Notes: generated by a model from the letters alone, not told the origin. Shown: positions 51,303 to 62,682, counted from the stretch's first letter. The stretch is DNA of 64,000 nt from Sandaracinus amylolyticus (GCF_021631985.1 NZ_CP070225.1:8556001-8620000); one strand, 5' to 3'. Numbers and translations are program-made.

Positions 51303-52736
51303 ATGTCACGGCAGAGGAGCATGGTGGTCGAGCTCGTCGCGATCGCGGCGATCACGATCCCCTTCGTCGTCGGGATCGCACCGGCAGCGGCGCAAGAGAG
51401 CGACACCGATGTGTCGACCGAGGCCGAGGCCACACCGGTCGCCCCCGACACCGAGCCCCCGCCCGAGGAGATCCCGCCTCCGCCCGAGGGCAGCACCGAG
51501 CCCGTGGAGAGCGCGCCCACCCCCAACGAGCCCACGACGCCGCCCTCGGACGCCGAGGCGCTCGAGGTGGCCGAGGAAGAAGAAGAGTCGCCGCCCGAAG
51601 CGGAGGCGCCCGAGGTCACCGTCACCGCCGAGCTCGGCCGCGGCGTGCAGATCTCGACCGGTGACGCGTTCTCGCTCCAGCTCCGCGCGCGCGTGCAGAT
51701 CCAGACCGCGCTCGCCCACGCGACCCAGACCGCGATCGACGCGGGCGCCGACGAGCACTGGGCGCTCGACTTCCAGATCCGCCGCATGCGCCTGGTGTTC
51801 GCGGGCCACGTGCTGACGCGCGACCTCCGCTACTACATCCAGCTCGGCTTCTCGCCGCGCGACATGGAGCGCGACCTGCTCGTGCCGGTCCGCGACGCGT
51901 ATCTGAACTGGCAGGCGCATCGCGACATCGGCGTGCGCTTCGGCCAGATGAAGGTGCCCTACGGCCTGCAGCGCGTGGTCTCGTCGTCGGCCTTGCAGTT
52001 CGTCGATCGCTCGACCGTCGTCGCCGAGCTGAACCTCGACCGTGACATCGGCGTCACGCTGATCTCGGAGGATTTCCTCGGCCTCAACGGCCTCCTGCAA
52101 TACCAGGCCGGCATCTTCGGTGGTCGCGGCCGCAATCGCTTCGGTGGCCTCGACTCGGCGCTCCTCGCCGGCATGGTGCGCGTGAATCCGTTCGGCTCGT
52201 TCGATCACCTGTCCGAGGGCGACCTCTCGCGCAGCATGCAGCCGCGTCTCTCGATCGGCGCGAGCGCTGCGTACAACATCGACTCGAACCGCGCGCGCAG
52301 CACCCACGAGAACGTGCTGCAGGTCGCGCGCTTCGACTATCTGCACCTCGGCGCCGACATGCACTTCAAGTGGGCGGGCTTCTCGGTCCTCTCGGAGGTC
52401 ATGTACCGCGAGGCGAACCAGCCCTCGGCGACCGGCATCGTCGACGGCGAGGAAGTGACCGAGTACAGCCGCTCGGCGTGGGGTTGGCTCGCGCAGGCCG
52501 GCTACGTGCTCCCGCCGATCCCGCTCGAGCTCGCAGCACGCTACGGCGAGACGCGCCCGCTCGATCAGAACGATCCCGGTGCCAACTTCTTCTTGCTGCG
52601 CGAGGTCGGCGGCGCGGTCAGCTACTACATCGCGCAGCACGCTCTGAAGGTGCAGCTCGACTACTTCTACTACTTCGGCGACGACCCGCGCGCGGAGCGT
52701 CATCAGGTGCGCCTGCAGGCGCAGCTCTTCTTCTGA
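51303..52736 (+). CDS. OprO/OprP-type phosphate-selective porin
   Basis: A 477-residue protein with signal peptide cut after PAAA-Q. Residues about 32-110 are a Pro/Glu/Ser linker. The barrel has the OprP family features: RRMRLVFAGHVLTRDLRYYIQLGF (ends RRMR and LGF), GVRFGQMKVPYGLQ, SSSALQFVDRS and a terminal Phe (QLFF). It would pass phosphate or polyphosphate across the outer membrane. ATG 51303 follows GGGAGG at good spacing. Between pstB and pstS, with a Pho-box-like repeat upstream, a phosphate role is well supported. Confidence 0.85.
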   Translation: MSRQRSMVVELVAIAAITIPFVVGIAPAAAQESDTDVSTEAEATPVAPDTEPPPEEIPPPPEGSTEPVESAPTPNEPTTPPSDAEALEVAEEEEESPPEAEAPEVTVTAELGRGVQISTGDAFSLQLRARVQIQTALAHATQTAIDAGADEHWALDFQIRRMRLVFAGHVLTRDLRYYIQLGFSPRDMERDLLVPVRDAYLNWQAHRDIGVRFGQMKVPYGLQRVVSSSALQFVDRSTVVAELNLDRDIGVTLISEDFLGLNGLLQYQAGIFGGRGRNRFGGLDSALLAGMVRVNPFGSFDHLSEGDLSRSMQPRLSIGASAAYNIDSNRARSTHENVLQVARFDYLHLGADMHFKWAGFSVLSEVMYREANQPSATGIVDGEEVTEYSRSAWGWLAQAGYVLPPIPLELAARYGETRPLDQNDPGANFFLLREVGGAVSYYIAQHALKVQLDYFYYFGDDPRAERHQVRLQAQLFF

Positions 52737-52759
52737 TTGGGCTCGGGAGGATCGAAACG

Positions 52760-53650
52760 ATGCGTGCTCTCAACGTCTCTCTCGCGAGCGCGTGCGTGCT
52801 CGCTCTCGCGCTCTCCGCGTGCAGCGGTGGTCATCGTGATCGCGGTCGCGGCGAAGAAGGCGCGTCCACCGAAGGCACCGGCGCCGGCGCGCGCCTCAGC
52901 CTGAAGGGCTCGGACACGATGGTCGTGCTCGCGCAGCGTTGGGCCGAGGGCTATTCGCGGAGCCATCCGGGCAACGCCGTCGAGGTCTCGGGCGGCGGCA
53001 GCGGCACCGGCATCGCGGCGCTGCTCAACGGCACGACCGACATCGCGAACGCGAGCCGTCCGCTGCGCGAGTCCGAGCGCGCGCAGCTCACGCAGAACGG
53101 CGTGCCTCCGACCGAGACGCGCGTCGCGCTCGACGCGCTCGCGGTCTACGTGCACCAGGACAACCCGGTGCAGTCGCTCACGATGGATCAGCTCGCGCAG
53201 ATCTATCGCGGGCAGATCACGAACTGGTCCGCGGTGGGCGGGCCCGATCGTCCGATCGTGCTCTACAGCCGCGAGAACAACTCGGGCACCTACGCGTACT
53301 TCAAGGAGCACGTGCTCGACGACGCCGACTTCGCGGCGACCGCGCAGACGCTCCCCGGCACCGCCGCGGTGATCAACGCGGTGTCGCGCGACGCCGGTGG
53401 CATCGGCTACGGCGGCATCGGCTACGCATCGGGCGTGCGCACCGTCGCGATCGCGGGCGAGGACGGCCAGCCCGTCGAGCCGACGATGGAGAACGCGACG
53501 TCGGGTCGTTATCCGCTCGCGCGCTTCTTGTTGATGATCACGCGCGGCGAGCCGAGCGGCACGTCGCGCGAATTCCTCGACTGGGTGCGTTCGCCCGACG
53601 GTCAGGCGCTGGTGCAGCAGGCGGGGTTCTATCCGCTGCCCTCGAGCTGA
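52760..53650 (+). CDS. pstS: Phosphate-binding lipoprotein PstS
   Basis: A 296-residue lipoprotein (LALSAC). It matches phosphate-binding proteins: LKGSDTMVVLAQRWAEGY, VSGGGSGTGIAALLNGTTDIANASR by its ends, LTMDQLAQIYRGQITNW, YSRENNSGTYAYFKEHVL and NAVSRDAGGIGYGGIGYA, residues that ligate phosphate. It delivers phosphate to PstCAB. ATG 52760 follows CGGGAGG. It is 23 bases after the porin gene, so they share a transcript. Lipid anchoring replaces the soluble form of E. coli. Confidence 0.92.
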   Translation: MRALNVSLASACVLALALSACSGGHRDRGRGEEGASTEGTGAGARLSLKGSDTMVVLAQRWAEGYSRSHPGNAVEVSGGGSGTGIAALLNGTTDIANASRPLRESERAQLTQNGVPPTETRVALDALAVYVHQDNPVQSLTMDQLAQIYRGQITNWSAVGGPDRPIVLYSRENNSGTYAYFKEHVLDDADFAATAQTLPGTAAVINAVSRDAGGIGYGGIGYASGVRTVAIAGEDGQPVEPTMENATSGRYPLARFLLMITRGEPSGTSREFLDWVRSPDGQALVQQAGFYPLPSS

Positions 53651-53653
53651 CTC

Positions 53654-53744
53654 GTTGCAGGAGTGCTCGTCCCGCAGGTCCCGGACGGGAGCGCGCGAAG
53701 CGCGCGGACGGTAGGGACCGGCGGGCGAGCCGATGTTTCGACAG
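53654..53744 (+). repeat. Structured intergenic repeat, copy 5 (full length)
   Basis: GTTGCAGGAGTGCTCG at the left and CGAGCCGATGTTTCGACA (53726-53743) at the right. Paired segments: CCCGC with GCGGG, GGTCCC with GGGACC, and GCGCGC-gaa-GCGCGC as the end hairpin. The same architecture as copy 1 but with other bases in every stem. It lies after pstS. Confidence 0.6.
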
Positions 53745-53949
53745 TCCTCGAGCGATCTCGAGCATCGAGAGAGAAGGAGCCGACGTGCCGATGGGCGCGT
53801 CGGCTCTTCGCGTTCAATGGCCCACACCCTGACACCGATCTCGCCGGTGCGTTGATCACTTCGCGGCGCGCTCGGCCCCTAGAGGGTCGTCCACAACACG
53901 CCGGGGCTGCGATGCACGAGGCATCGCGCGGGAAGGCGAGGAGGAGCGC

Positions 53950-55628
<1,679 letters not shown>

Positions 55629-55632
<4 letters not shown>

Positions 55633-56264
55633 AGAGCGCGGCCCACGGCGCTCGCATCGTGGCGGCGATCACGCTCGTGATCGCCGCCTCGGCGTGCGAG
55701 AGCGCTGCGCTCTCGGGTGGCTCGCGCCGCGCTGGCGGCGCGCTCGCGTGCGCTCCGATCTGCGACGACGACGCGGCGTGCTCACCGGGCACCCGTTGTG
55801 TCGCGGGGCGCTGCGTCGGATGGGCGCTGCGCGATCGCTGCACCGTCGATCTCGAGTGCGGCACCACGCGCTCGATCTGCGGCAGCGACGACGACTGCGC
55901 GGTGGGCGAGGTCTGCGTCGATCCCGGCGGCGGCGTGGGGCGATGCGCGTGGGTGCAGGACCCGGGCGTCGCCTGCGACGGCTTCGGGATGGAGGTCGAG
56001 CTCGCGCCGATCGCCGGTGGCGCGGCGGTGCGGGTCTGCGTCGAGGGCGGCGCGACGTGCCGCGGCGGATCGTGCAGCGAGGGCTGCGAGAGCGACGTGC
56101 AGTGCACGCGACCGGGCGCGCCGTGGTGCGACGCGGTGCTCGGCGAGTGCGTGTGCCGCGGTGACGAGGACTGCGTGGGGCCGGGGGGCGCGCGCTGCGT
56201 CGACGGCGTGTGCATCGGCGGCGGGGACGGCGGTGAGTGCTCGGAGTCGACACCCACGATGTGA
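55629..56264 (+). CDS. Cys-rich lipoprotein with Myxococcus-type cysteine repeats
   Basis: A 211-residue lipoprotein (ASAC). It contains about 24 Cys in modules such as CDDDAACSPGTRCVAGRC, CGSDDDCAVGEVCVDPGG and CRGDEDCVGPGG, the pattern DxxCxxGxxCxxGxC seen widely in myxobacterial surface proteins. GTG 55629 overlaps the protease stop by four bases, so the two are co-expressed; it could stabilise or anchor the protease. Function unknown. Confidence 0.78.
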
Positions 56265-56272
56265 GGAGGTAC

Positions 56273-57073
56273 ATGGGGATGTACGGCGGTCTCTCACGAA
56301 AAAGCGAGGTCATCCGGCCCCGAGTGATCGCTCGGGCCGGTGTGCATCCCCTAGAGTGTCGCCCCGGGAGCTCCCCGCGGGTGAAGCAGGACGGCGGCAT
56401 GAGCGACTCGGGGCTTCTGCGGGTCATCGACGAGGGCGCGGGCGACGGCGCACGAGAGCGCGCGTTCCCGCCACGCGAGCGCACCGAGTCCGGCATGCGA
56501 GCGCGTGATCCCTCGACGGTGCTCGCGTTCGCGGCGATGGCGGGCGACAGCGACGCCCTCGAGGCGCTGCTCCGCGATCTGGCGCCCACCCTGCTCGCGG
56601 TCGTGCGCGCGGTGCTCGGCGTCGGCCACCCCGACCGCGACGACGCGCTGCAGGAGTCGATGATGGCGGTCGTCGACGCGCTGCCGGCGTTCGAAGGGCG
56701 CAGCAGCATCACCCGCTACGCGAGCCGCATCGCGCTGCGCCTCTGCCTCGAGCGCCGCAAGCGCGCGCAGCGCTACCGCCAGCAGGTCGCGCTCGTCGAG
56801 GAGATCGACGCGCTCGCCGCGATCGGCGAGGACGACGGCGAGGCCTCGCGCCGTCGCGAGGCGCTGCGCGGGCTGCTCGAGCAGCTGCCCGAGGTGCAGG
56901 CCGAGACGCTCGCGCTGCGGGTGTGCCTCGGCTTCTCGCTCGAAGAGGTCGCCGAGGTCACCGGCGCGCCGCTCAACACCGTGCGCAGCCGGGTGCGGCT
57001 CGCGCGCGAGTCGCTGCGGCACCGCATCGAGTCGGATCCCGCGCTGGCGGAGCTGCTCGGAGGCGCGCGATGA
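56273..57073 (+). CDS. ECF-type RNA polymerase sigma factor
   Basis: A 266-residue sigma-70 family protein. After an unusual 85-residue extension, region 2 (about 90-150; DALEALLRDLAPTLLAVVRAVLG by its ends, DRDDALQESMMAVVDAL) and region 4 (about 205-260; QLPEVQAETLALRVCLGFS, EEVAEVTGAPLNTVRSRVR) are clear. ATG 56273 stands three bases after AGGAGG; the in-frame ATG 56279 has better spacing, and ATG 56399 is a shorter choice. The stop overlaps the next gene, whose product is probably its membrane-bound regulator. Confidence 0.87.
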   Translation: MGMYGGLSRKSEVIRPRVIARAGVHPLECRPGSSPRVKQDGGMSDSGLLRVIDEGAGDGARERAFPPRERTESGMRARDPSTVLAFAAMAGDSDALEALLRDLAPTLLAVVRAVLGVGHPDRDDALQESMMAVVDALPAFEGRSSITRYASRIALRLCLERRKRAQRYRQQVALVEEIDALAAIGEDDGEASRRREALRGLLEQLPEVQAETLALRVCLGFSLEEVAEVTGAPLNTVRSRVRLARESLRHRIESDPALAELLGGAR

Positions 57074-58065
57074 AGCCCACGGATCGCGGAAACAGCACGC
57101 CGTCGCCCGAGCGCAGCACGGTCGAGAGCTGGGTCGACGTGGCGCGGCGCGGTGATCCCGATGCCGCCGAGACCCGCCGCGCGCGCATGCTGGTCGCGTC
57201 GCATCGCGAGGCGAAGCTCGAGTCGACGCTGATGGCCGACTTCGATGCGGCGCGCGCGCCGCGCGAAGGCGACGAGAAGATCGTCGACGACGTGGTCGCG
57301 AAGGTCATGGTGGCGCGCATGCGCCGCAGCAGCGAGCGACTGCGCCCGCCCTCGGCCGCCGATCGGCTGCGCGTCGAGACCGAGCGCGCCGAGGCCGAGG
57401 CGCGCCGCCGTGCCGAGGAAGAGCGCGCCCTCGCCGAGGGGCCGCGGGTCGCGAACGCGATCGCGACCCCGGGGCCGCAGCAGGCGCTGCAGATCGAGCG
57501 CAAGCCGCTGCGCGGCGTCGGCCTCGCGCGCGTCGCGGGCACGCTCAGCGCGGGCATCGCGCTCGGCGCGCTGATCGCGTTCGTCGCGGTCGAGGGCTTC
57601 GGGGTACGCATCGCGCGCGATCCCGATCACGGCGCGACCCCGCGCAGCGCGGCGATCGATGCGCGGCGCGAGCCTCGCGAGGCCCCGCCGCCGCCCCGCG
57701 ATCCGCGCGAGGTCGCGGTCGAGGAAGCGCTCGCGATCCTCGAGGTCGAGTCGGGTGATCACGCGTCGTCGCGCCGGCTCGAGGGCGCGCGCCGTCTGAT
57801 CGAGCGCGGTGAGCTCGCGCGCGCCACGCGCGTGCTGCGCTCGGTGTCGCGCCGCTGGCCGCGCCGCAGCGAGGCGAACGCCGCGACGCTCGCCCTCGGC
57901 CACGTGTACCTGGCGCTGGGCTGGCCGCGCTCGGCGGAGCGCGTGTGGAGCCGCTGGGTCCGCCAGCATCCGCACGAGCGCCACGCGCTCGACATCCGCG
58001 CCCGGCTCACCGAGCTGGCGTCGACGAGCTCGAGCGCGATCGAAGGCGACGACGAAGGGCGCTGA
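57070..58065 (+). CDS. Membrane protein downstream of ECF sigma factor, probable anti-sigma or partner
   Basis: A 331-residue protein. The first 155 residues are charged, cytoplasmic and helical (ERAEAEARRRAEEERALAE coiled coil). One membrane segment (LSAGIALGALIAFVAVEGF) is followed by a Pro/Arg linker and a TPR-like end (ARRLIERGELARATRVLRS, VYLALGWPRSAERVWSRWV). This architecture and the ATGA overlap with the sigma gene fit an anti-sigma factor, though no zinc-binding HxxxCxxC motif is present. Assignment is by context. Confidence 0.68.
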   Translation: MKPTDRGNSTPSPERSTVESWVDVARRGDPDAAETRRARMLVASHREAKLESTLMADFDAARAPREGDEKIVDDVVAKVMVARMRRSSERLRPPSAADRLRVETERAEAEARRRAEEERALAEGPRVANAIATPGPQQALQIERKPLRGVGLARVAGTLSAGIALGALIAFVAVEGFGVRIARDPDHGATPRSAAIDARREPREAPPPPRDPREVAVEEALAILEVESGDHASSRRLEGARRLIERGELARATRVLRSVSRRWPRRSEANAATLALGHVYLALGWPRSAERVWSRWVRQHPHERHALDIRARLTELASTSSSAIEGDDEGR

Positions 58066-58515
58066 TCAGAACACGCCGGCGACTCGGATGCCTCCGAGCG
58101 TCGGCGTGATCGCGAGCGCGAGGTTCGGGGGCTCGCCGTGGATCGCGTCGCGCAGCGCGACGATCGCGTGCACCAGATGGAACGTGCCCGCGGCCGCGAA
58201 CCCGAGCACGTAGGTCACGTCGAAGTACGGATCCTGGTGGTCCGACGTGGCGGCCATCGCCGCGTAGGTGCCGGCCCACGCGAGCTCCAGCGAGGCCCAG
58301 CCGATCTCGGCGAACGCCCATCCCTCGGGCATCGACTGGCCCTCGGCGGCGTACACGATGTCGGCGATCAGGAACGTGACCTCGCCGGGTGCGATCGGGA
58401 TGAGCACGAGCGCCGACGGGAGCTGTGGGCCCGCGACGCCGCCATCGGCGCGCGCGAGGCTCGGGGTGATCGCGACGAAGAGCGCGAGCGTCGTCGCGAG
58501 AATCGTGGCCTTCAC
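58066..58515 (-). CDS. Small exported membrane-like protein
   Basis: A 149-residue protein with signal peptide (PSLARA-D) and three or four further hydrophobic stretches (ALVLIPIAPGEVTFLIADIVY by its ends, AGTYAAMAA, YVLGFAAAGTFHLVHAIVAL). No family recognised. GTG 58515 overlaps the SMP-30 gene stop by four bases. It converges on the anti-sigma-like gene. Confidence 0.65.
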   Translation of the reverse strand: MKATILATTLALFVAITPSLARADGGVAGPQLPSALVLIPIAPGEVTFLIADIVYAAEGQSMPEGWAFAEIGWASLELAWAGTYAAMAATSDHQDPYFDVTYVLGFAAAGTFHLVHAIVALRDAIHGEPPNLALAITPTLGGIRVAGVF

Positions 58516-59543
58516 AGGAGCCCCTCGATCGCGAGACCGGTGACGCGATAGAGGCCGGTGCGCGCGGTGACGTAGAGCGTGCGGCGATCGGCGTCGCCGA
58601 ACGCGCAGTTCGCGGGCTGCTCGTCGATCTCGATCGCGCCCCACTCGCTGCCGTCGGGGCGCAGCACGAGCACGCCTCGGCTGCTCGTCACGTAGAGGTT
58701 CCCCGCGACGTCGATCGCCAGGCCGTCGCTGCCCGGCGTCTCGTCGGTGAGCACCCGCGGCGGCGAGAGCGAGCCGTCGTCCTCGACGTCGAAGACGCGG
58801 ATGCGCCCGTGCTGGCTGTCGGCGACGTAGAGCAGCGACCCGTCGGGCGAGAGCGCGATGCCGTTGGGGCGGGTGTCGAGCGCGCCGCGATCCTCGACGT
58901 GCAGCGTGCCGCTCGGATCGATGCGGTAGACGCCGTGGAAGTCGGTCTCCTGGGCGCGCCCCTCGAGCCCGTAGGGCGGATCGGTGAAGTAGATCGTGCC
59001 GTCGCGCGCGACGATCAGATCGTTCGGCGAGCTCAGTGCGTCGCCTTCGATCTCGGTCGCGAGCGGGACCCAGGTGGTGCTGCCCACGCTCTCCTCGCGC
59101 GCGACGCGACGTCCGACGTGCTCGGCGCGCACCACGCGTCCTTCGCCGTCGATCGCGAGCCCGTTCGAGCCGCCGCTCGGCATGACGAACACGGTGATCG
59201 TCGACGGGGGCGCGAGCTGATGGATGCGATTGCGCGGGATGTCGCTGAAGATCAGCACGCCGCGCTCGGGGAGCCACTGCGGGCCTTCGACGAACCCGAA
59301 GCCGCCCTGGACGCGCGTGGCCTCGACCGTTCCGCCGAGCGGATCGACCGGCGGGCCCGCGTCGAGCGGCGTGAACGCGTCGATCGGCGGGACGAACGCG
59401 TCGATCGGTAGGGTCGCGTCGATCGGCGCCGATCCGTCCTGGCGTGGACCGCCATCGAGCGCGAGCGGTCCGTCGTCGTCGCTGCAGCCGAGCATCACGC
59501 TGCCGATCGCCGCGAGGGCGAGCTGTGCTTTCCAGTCGAGCAT
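58512..59543 (-). CDS. SMP-30/gluconolactonase-like lipoprotein
   Basis: A 343-residue lipoprotein (SVMLGC) with an Asp/Pro linker. From about residue 90 it is a six-bladed propeller of the SMP-30/gluconolactonase/LRE family: EGPQWLPERGVLIFSDIP, NGLAIDGEGRVVRAEH, SSPNDLIVARDGTIYFTDPPYG (by its ends), RPNGIALSPDGSLLYVADS and GSDGLAIDVAGNLYVTSS. The conserved Glu, Asn and Asp metal ligands are visible. It probably hydrolyses a sugar lactone or similar compound outside the cytoplasm. ATG 59543. Confidence 0.87.
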   Translation of the reverse strand: MLDWKAQLALAAIGSVMLGCSDDDGPLALDGGPRQDGSAPIDATLPIDAFVPPIDAFTPLDAGPPVDPLGGTVEATRVQGGFGFVEGPQWLPERGVLIFSDIPRNRIHQLAPPSTITVFVMPSGGSNGLAIDGEGRVVRAEHVGRRVAREESVGSTTWVPLATEIEGDALSSPNDLIVARDGTIYFTDPPYGLEGRAQETDFHGVYRIDPSGTLHVEDRGALDTRPNGIALSPDGSLLYVADSQHGRIRVFDVEDDGSLSPPRVLTDETPGSDGLAIDVAGNLYVTSSRGVLVLRPDGSEWGAIEIDEQPANCAFGDADRRTLYVTARTGLYRVTGLAIEGLL

Positions 59544-59597
59544 GGACGAGAGTCTAGCGGTGCGCGCCAGTGCCAGCGTTGGCACCGGGAACGTGCG

Positions 59598-60944
59598 TCA
59601 CTGCCCGCGCGCGGAGCGCAGCGCGGCCTCGACCTCTTCGAGATCCGAGCTCTCGGGGTCGAGCTCGCGCGCCCGCGCCAGCTCGCGCTCCGCGTCGTCG
59701 AAGCGCCGCCGCTCGAGGTGATCGCGCGCGCGATCGATCGCGTCCTTCGCCGCGTCCTCGCGCTCGAACCGCGTCATCCCCGCGATGCCCGAGTCGCGCC
59801 CGGTCGCGCCTGCGTCGATCGTCGCGCCCGCATCGATCACCACGATGCCCGCGTCGACATCGAGCTCCGAGCCCGCCTCGCGCGCGGCGCGCACCACGAT
59901 GCCGCCACCCGGGCCCGCGTCCTCGTCCTCGATCGCCGCGTCGCCCTCGTCCTCGCCGACCCCGAGCGCCGGCAGCCCGCCGAGCCCGAGCACCAGCGCG
60001 ATGCCGATCACCGCGCCGCCGATCAGCACGCCGCCGAACACCCACGCGCCGCCGCCGCGACGCGCCGGGCGCGCCGGCATCGTCGCGCTGCCCTCTTCGA
60101 TCAGCCCCGCCTCGACGAACGCGTGATCGAGCGCCTCGATCATCTCGATCGCCGAGCCGAAGCGGGCCTCGGGATCCTTCGCGAGCCCGCGCAGCACGAC
60201 CGCGTCGACCTGCTTGGGCAGCGAGCGCGTGCCCGCTTCGCTCGGTGGCGGCGGCGTCTCGTGCACCACCGCGTGCGCGACCGAGATCGCATCGTCGCCG
60301 GGGAACGCGCGTACGCCGCTGACCAGCTCGTAGATGACCGCCGCGAACGAGAAGAGATCGCTGCGCGCCGAGTAGCTGCCCTTCGCGAGCGTCTCGGGCG
60401 CCGCGTAACACGGCGTGCCGAGGAACTGACCTTCCTTCGTGAGCGCGGCATCGGGCACCCGCGCCACGCCGAAGTCCGCGAGCTTCGCGCGCCCGTCCTC
60501 GGCGACGAGGATGTTGTCGGGCTTCACGTCGCGATGGATGATCCCGGCCGCGTGCGCGACGTCGATCGCGCCCGCGATCTGCGCCGCGACGTCGATCACC
60601 TCGGCGGGCGGCAGCGCGCCGCGGCTGCGCAGGATGTGCTTGAGGGTCGAGCCCGGGACGTACTCGAGCACCAGGAAGGGCCCGACCCCGTCCTCCTCGC
60701 CCACGTCGTAGACCGCGACGATCGACGGGTGCGAGAGCCGCGCTGCGGCGCGCGCCTCGTTCTTGAAGCGCTCGAGGAAGCTCTTCTTGTGCTTCTCGTC
60801 GAGATCGAGGTCGCGGACCGTCTTGATCGCGACCTTGCGATCGAGCGCGGGATCGCGCCCGAGGTAGACGGAGCCCATCGCGCCCTGCCCGAGCAGGCGG
60901 TCCACGATGTAGCGTCCGATCTTCTCCGGGATCTTCCCGTTCAT
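59598..60944 (-). CDS. Ser/Thr protein kinase with transmembrane segment
   Basis: A 448-residue Hanks-type kinase. The catalytic domain (about 11-275) has GQGAMGSVYLG, Lys41 (VAIK), HRDVKPDN (Asp139), DFG (Asp157) and GTPCYAAPE. A membrane segment (VFGGVLIGGAVIGIALVLGL) is followed by an Asp/Ala-rich periplasmic part and a helical end (DHLERRRFDDAERELARARE) like a TPR. It would sense an external signal or bind a partner outside. ATG 60944. Single gene, between the SMP-30 gene and the pyruvate kinase gene on the same strand. Confidence 0.93.
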   Translation of the reverse strand: MNGKIPEKIGRYIVDRLLGQGAMGSVYLGRDPALDRKVAIKTVRDLDLDEKHKKSFLERFKNEARAAARLSHPSIVAVYDVGEEDGVGPFLVLEYVPGSTLKHILRSRGALPPAEVIDVAAQIAGAIDVAHAAGIIHRDVKPDNILVAEDGRAKLADFGVARVPDAALTKEGQFLGTPCYAAPETLAKGSYSARSDLFSFAAVIYELVSGVRAFPGDDAISVAHAVVHETPPPPSEAGTRSLPKQVDAVVLRGLAKDPEARFGSAIEMIEALDHAFVEAGLIEEGSATMPARPARRGGGAWVFGGVLIGGAVIGIALVLGLGGLPALGVGEDEGDAAIEDEDAGPGGGIVVRAAREAGSELDVDAGIVVIDAGATIDAGATGRDSGIAGMTRFEREDAAKDAIDRARDHLERRRFDDAERELARARELDPESSDLEEVEAALRSARGQ

Positions 60945-61103
60945 CCTGAGGGCGGGGAGAGTGTCGCGGATTCCGGTCCCGCGCCAAAGCTCTGTCTTCG
61001 CGTCGCCGTGGCCGCGACGGCGCGGTCCGATCCGACCTGAAAAGCGCCGACGAACGAGCGCAAGCGGGGCTGGGGCCCCGCGCGCAGCGTTCGGGGTGGG
61101 GGG

Positions 61104-61129
61104 CCCCGATCCGGCTTTGCCGGTCGGGG
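61104..61129 (-). terminator. Hairpins downstream of pyk
   Basis: CCCCGA-T-CCGGC (61104-61115) pairs with GCCGGTCGGGG (61119-61129) with one bulged T and loop TTT. A second palindrome GGGGTCTT-CC-AAGACCCC (61133-61150) is nearer the pyk stop. The rest of this 209-bp gap shows no gene. Confidence 0.55.
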
Positions 61130-61153
61130 GGAGGGGTCTTCCAAGACCCCCTC

Positions 61154-62557
61154 CTACAAGCGGTGCAGCTTGATCGTGTTGGTCCCGCCCGAGAGCGGCC
61201 ATCCCGTGACCAGCGCGAACTCCCCGCCCTGCTTGCACATCTTCTCGCGGACCAGCAGCGACGTCGCGATGCGCAGCGTCTCCTCGAGATCGTCGGGCGG
61301 GATCTCGACGCGCGGGAACACGCCCCACTCGAGCGCGAGGCGCGTGGCGACCTCGGGCCGCGACGTCACCGCGATCACCGGCGCGCGCGGGCGCTGCTCG
61401 CTGAGCACCCGCGCAGTGCGTCCGTCGCGCGTGAACACGACGATCGCCTCGAGCGGCATGATGTAGCTGAGGCGCGCCGCGGCGCGCGCCGCGGCCTCGG
61501 TGAACGTCCACTTCTCCGTGACCGTCGGCAGGTCGATGACGCCGCGCTGCTCCTTCAGCGACTCGCGCTCCACCTCGCGCACGATCGCGTCCATCATCTG
61601 CACCGACTCGACCGGGTACTTGCCGCTCGCGCTCTCGCCGCTGAGCATCACCGCGTCGGTTCCGTCGAGCACCGCGTTCGCGACGTCGGCCGCTTCGGCG
61701 CGGGTCGGGCGCGGATTGCGGATCATCGAGTCGAGCATCTGCGTCGCGGTGATGACGACCTTCCCGCGCTTGTTCACCTCGCGGATGATCCGCTTCTGCA
61801 TCAGCGGCACGAACTCCGCGCCGACCTCCACGCCGAGATCGCCGCGCGCGACCATCGCGCCGTCGGACACGTCGAGGATCGCCTCGAGGTTCTCCATCGC
61901 CTCGGGCTTCTCGATCTTCGCGATCAGCGGGGTGCCGCGCGCGAGCGCCTTCGCGTCGAGCACGTCCTCGGCGCGGCGCACGAACGAGAGCGCGACGTAG
62001 TCGACCTTCAGCGTCTCGACCGCGAACTCGAGATCCTTGCGATCCTTGTCGGTGACCGCGGGCGTCGAGAGCGCGGCGCCGGGCACGTTGAGGCCCTTGC
62101 GATCGCTGAGCTCGCCGCCGATCTCGACCTCGGTGACCACGTCGGTGTCGGTCGTCTCGATCACCCGCAGACGCAGCAAACCGTCGTCGAGCAGGATGTG
62201 CGTGCCCGGTCCGACGTCGCGCGGGAGCGGCTCGTAGATCTGGTTGACGATCTCCTTCGTGCCCGGGACGTCGCGCGTCGTCAGGGTGAAGCGCTGCCCC
62301 GGCTCGAGGAAGATCTTGCCCTCGACGAAGCGCCCGATGCGCATCTTCGGGCCGCAGAGATCGGCGAGGATCGCGAGCGGTCGCCCGGCGCGGGCCGCGG
62401 CCTCGCGGACCATCTGCGCGCTCTTGGCGTGGTTCTCGTGCGAGCCGTGCGAGAAGTTCAGCCGCGCGCAGTCCATGCCCGCCGCCACGAGCTTGTCGAT
62501 CATCTCGGGCGTGCTCGAGGCGGGGCCGAGCGTGCACACGATCTTGGCGCGTCGCAT
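61154..62557 (-). CDS. pyk: Pyruvate kinase
   Basis: A 467-residue glycolytic enzyme. Landmarks are KIVCTLGPASSTPEMIDKLV, LNFSHGSHENH, ILADLCGPKMRIG, the catalytic Lys region LIAKIEKPEAMENL, VARGDLGVEVG and VITATQMLDSMIRNPRPTRAE (by its ends). It converts phosphoenolpyruvate and ADP to pyruvate and ATP. LADLCGPK replaces the more common LDTKGPE/LaDLqGPk, within family variation. ATG 62557. A single gene. Confidence 0.95.
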   Translation of the reverse strand: MRRAKIVCTLGPASSTPEMIDKLVAAGMDCARLNFSHGSHENHAKSAQMVREAAARAGRPLAILADLCGPKMRIGRFVEGKIFLEPGQRFTLTTRDVPGTKEIVNQIYEPLPRDVGPGTHILLDDGLLRLRVIETTDTDVVTEVEIGGELSDRKGLNVPGAALSTPAVTDKDRKDLEFAVETLKVDYVALSFVRRAEDVLDAKALARGTPLIAKIEKPEAMENLEAILDVSDGAMVARGDLGVEVGAEFVPLMQKRIIREVNKRGKVVITATQMLDSMIRNPRPTRAEAADVANAVLDGTDAVMLSGESASGKYPVESVQMMDAIVREVERESLKEQRGVIDLPTVTEKWTFTEAAARAAARLSYIMPLEAIVVFTRDGRTARVLSEQRPRAPVIAVTSRPEVATRLALEWGVFPRVEIPPDDLEETLRIATSLLVREKMCKQGGEFALVTGWPLSGGTNTIKLHRL

Positions 62558-62682
62558 ACGAGGCTCCTACCACGACCGACCCGGTGCCGACGAGGGGCGA
62601 CACGCAGAGCGTCGTGACGCACCGTTCCATGGACGCGAGAGCTGGCGAGGGTGCCGAGGATCGGACTACCCTCGCGCTGGAG

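Noticed and set aside
53654-53744. Folded element after pstS considered as a tRNA or riboswitch
   Set aside because: It has no anticodon arm or CCA-compatible acceptor stem and lies after a gene; it matches the repeat family instead.
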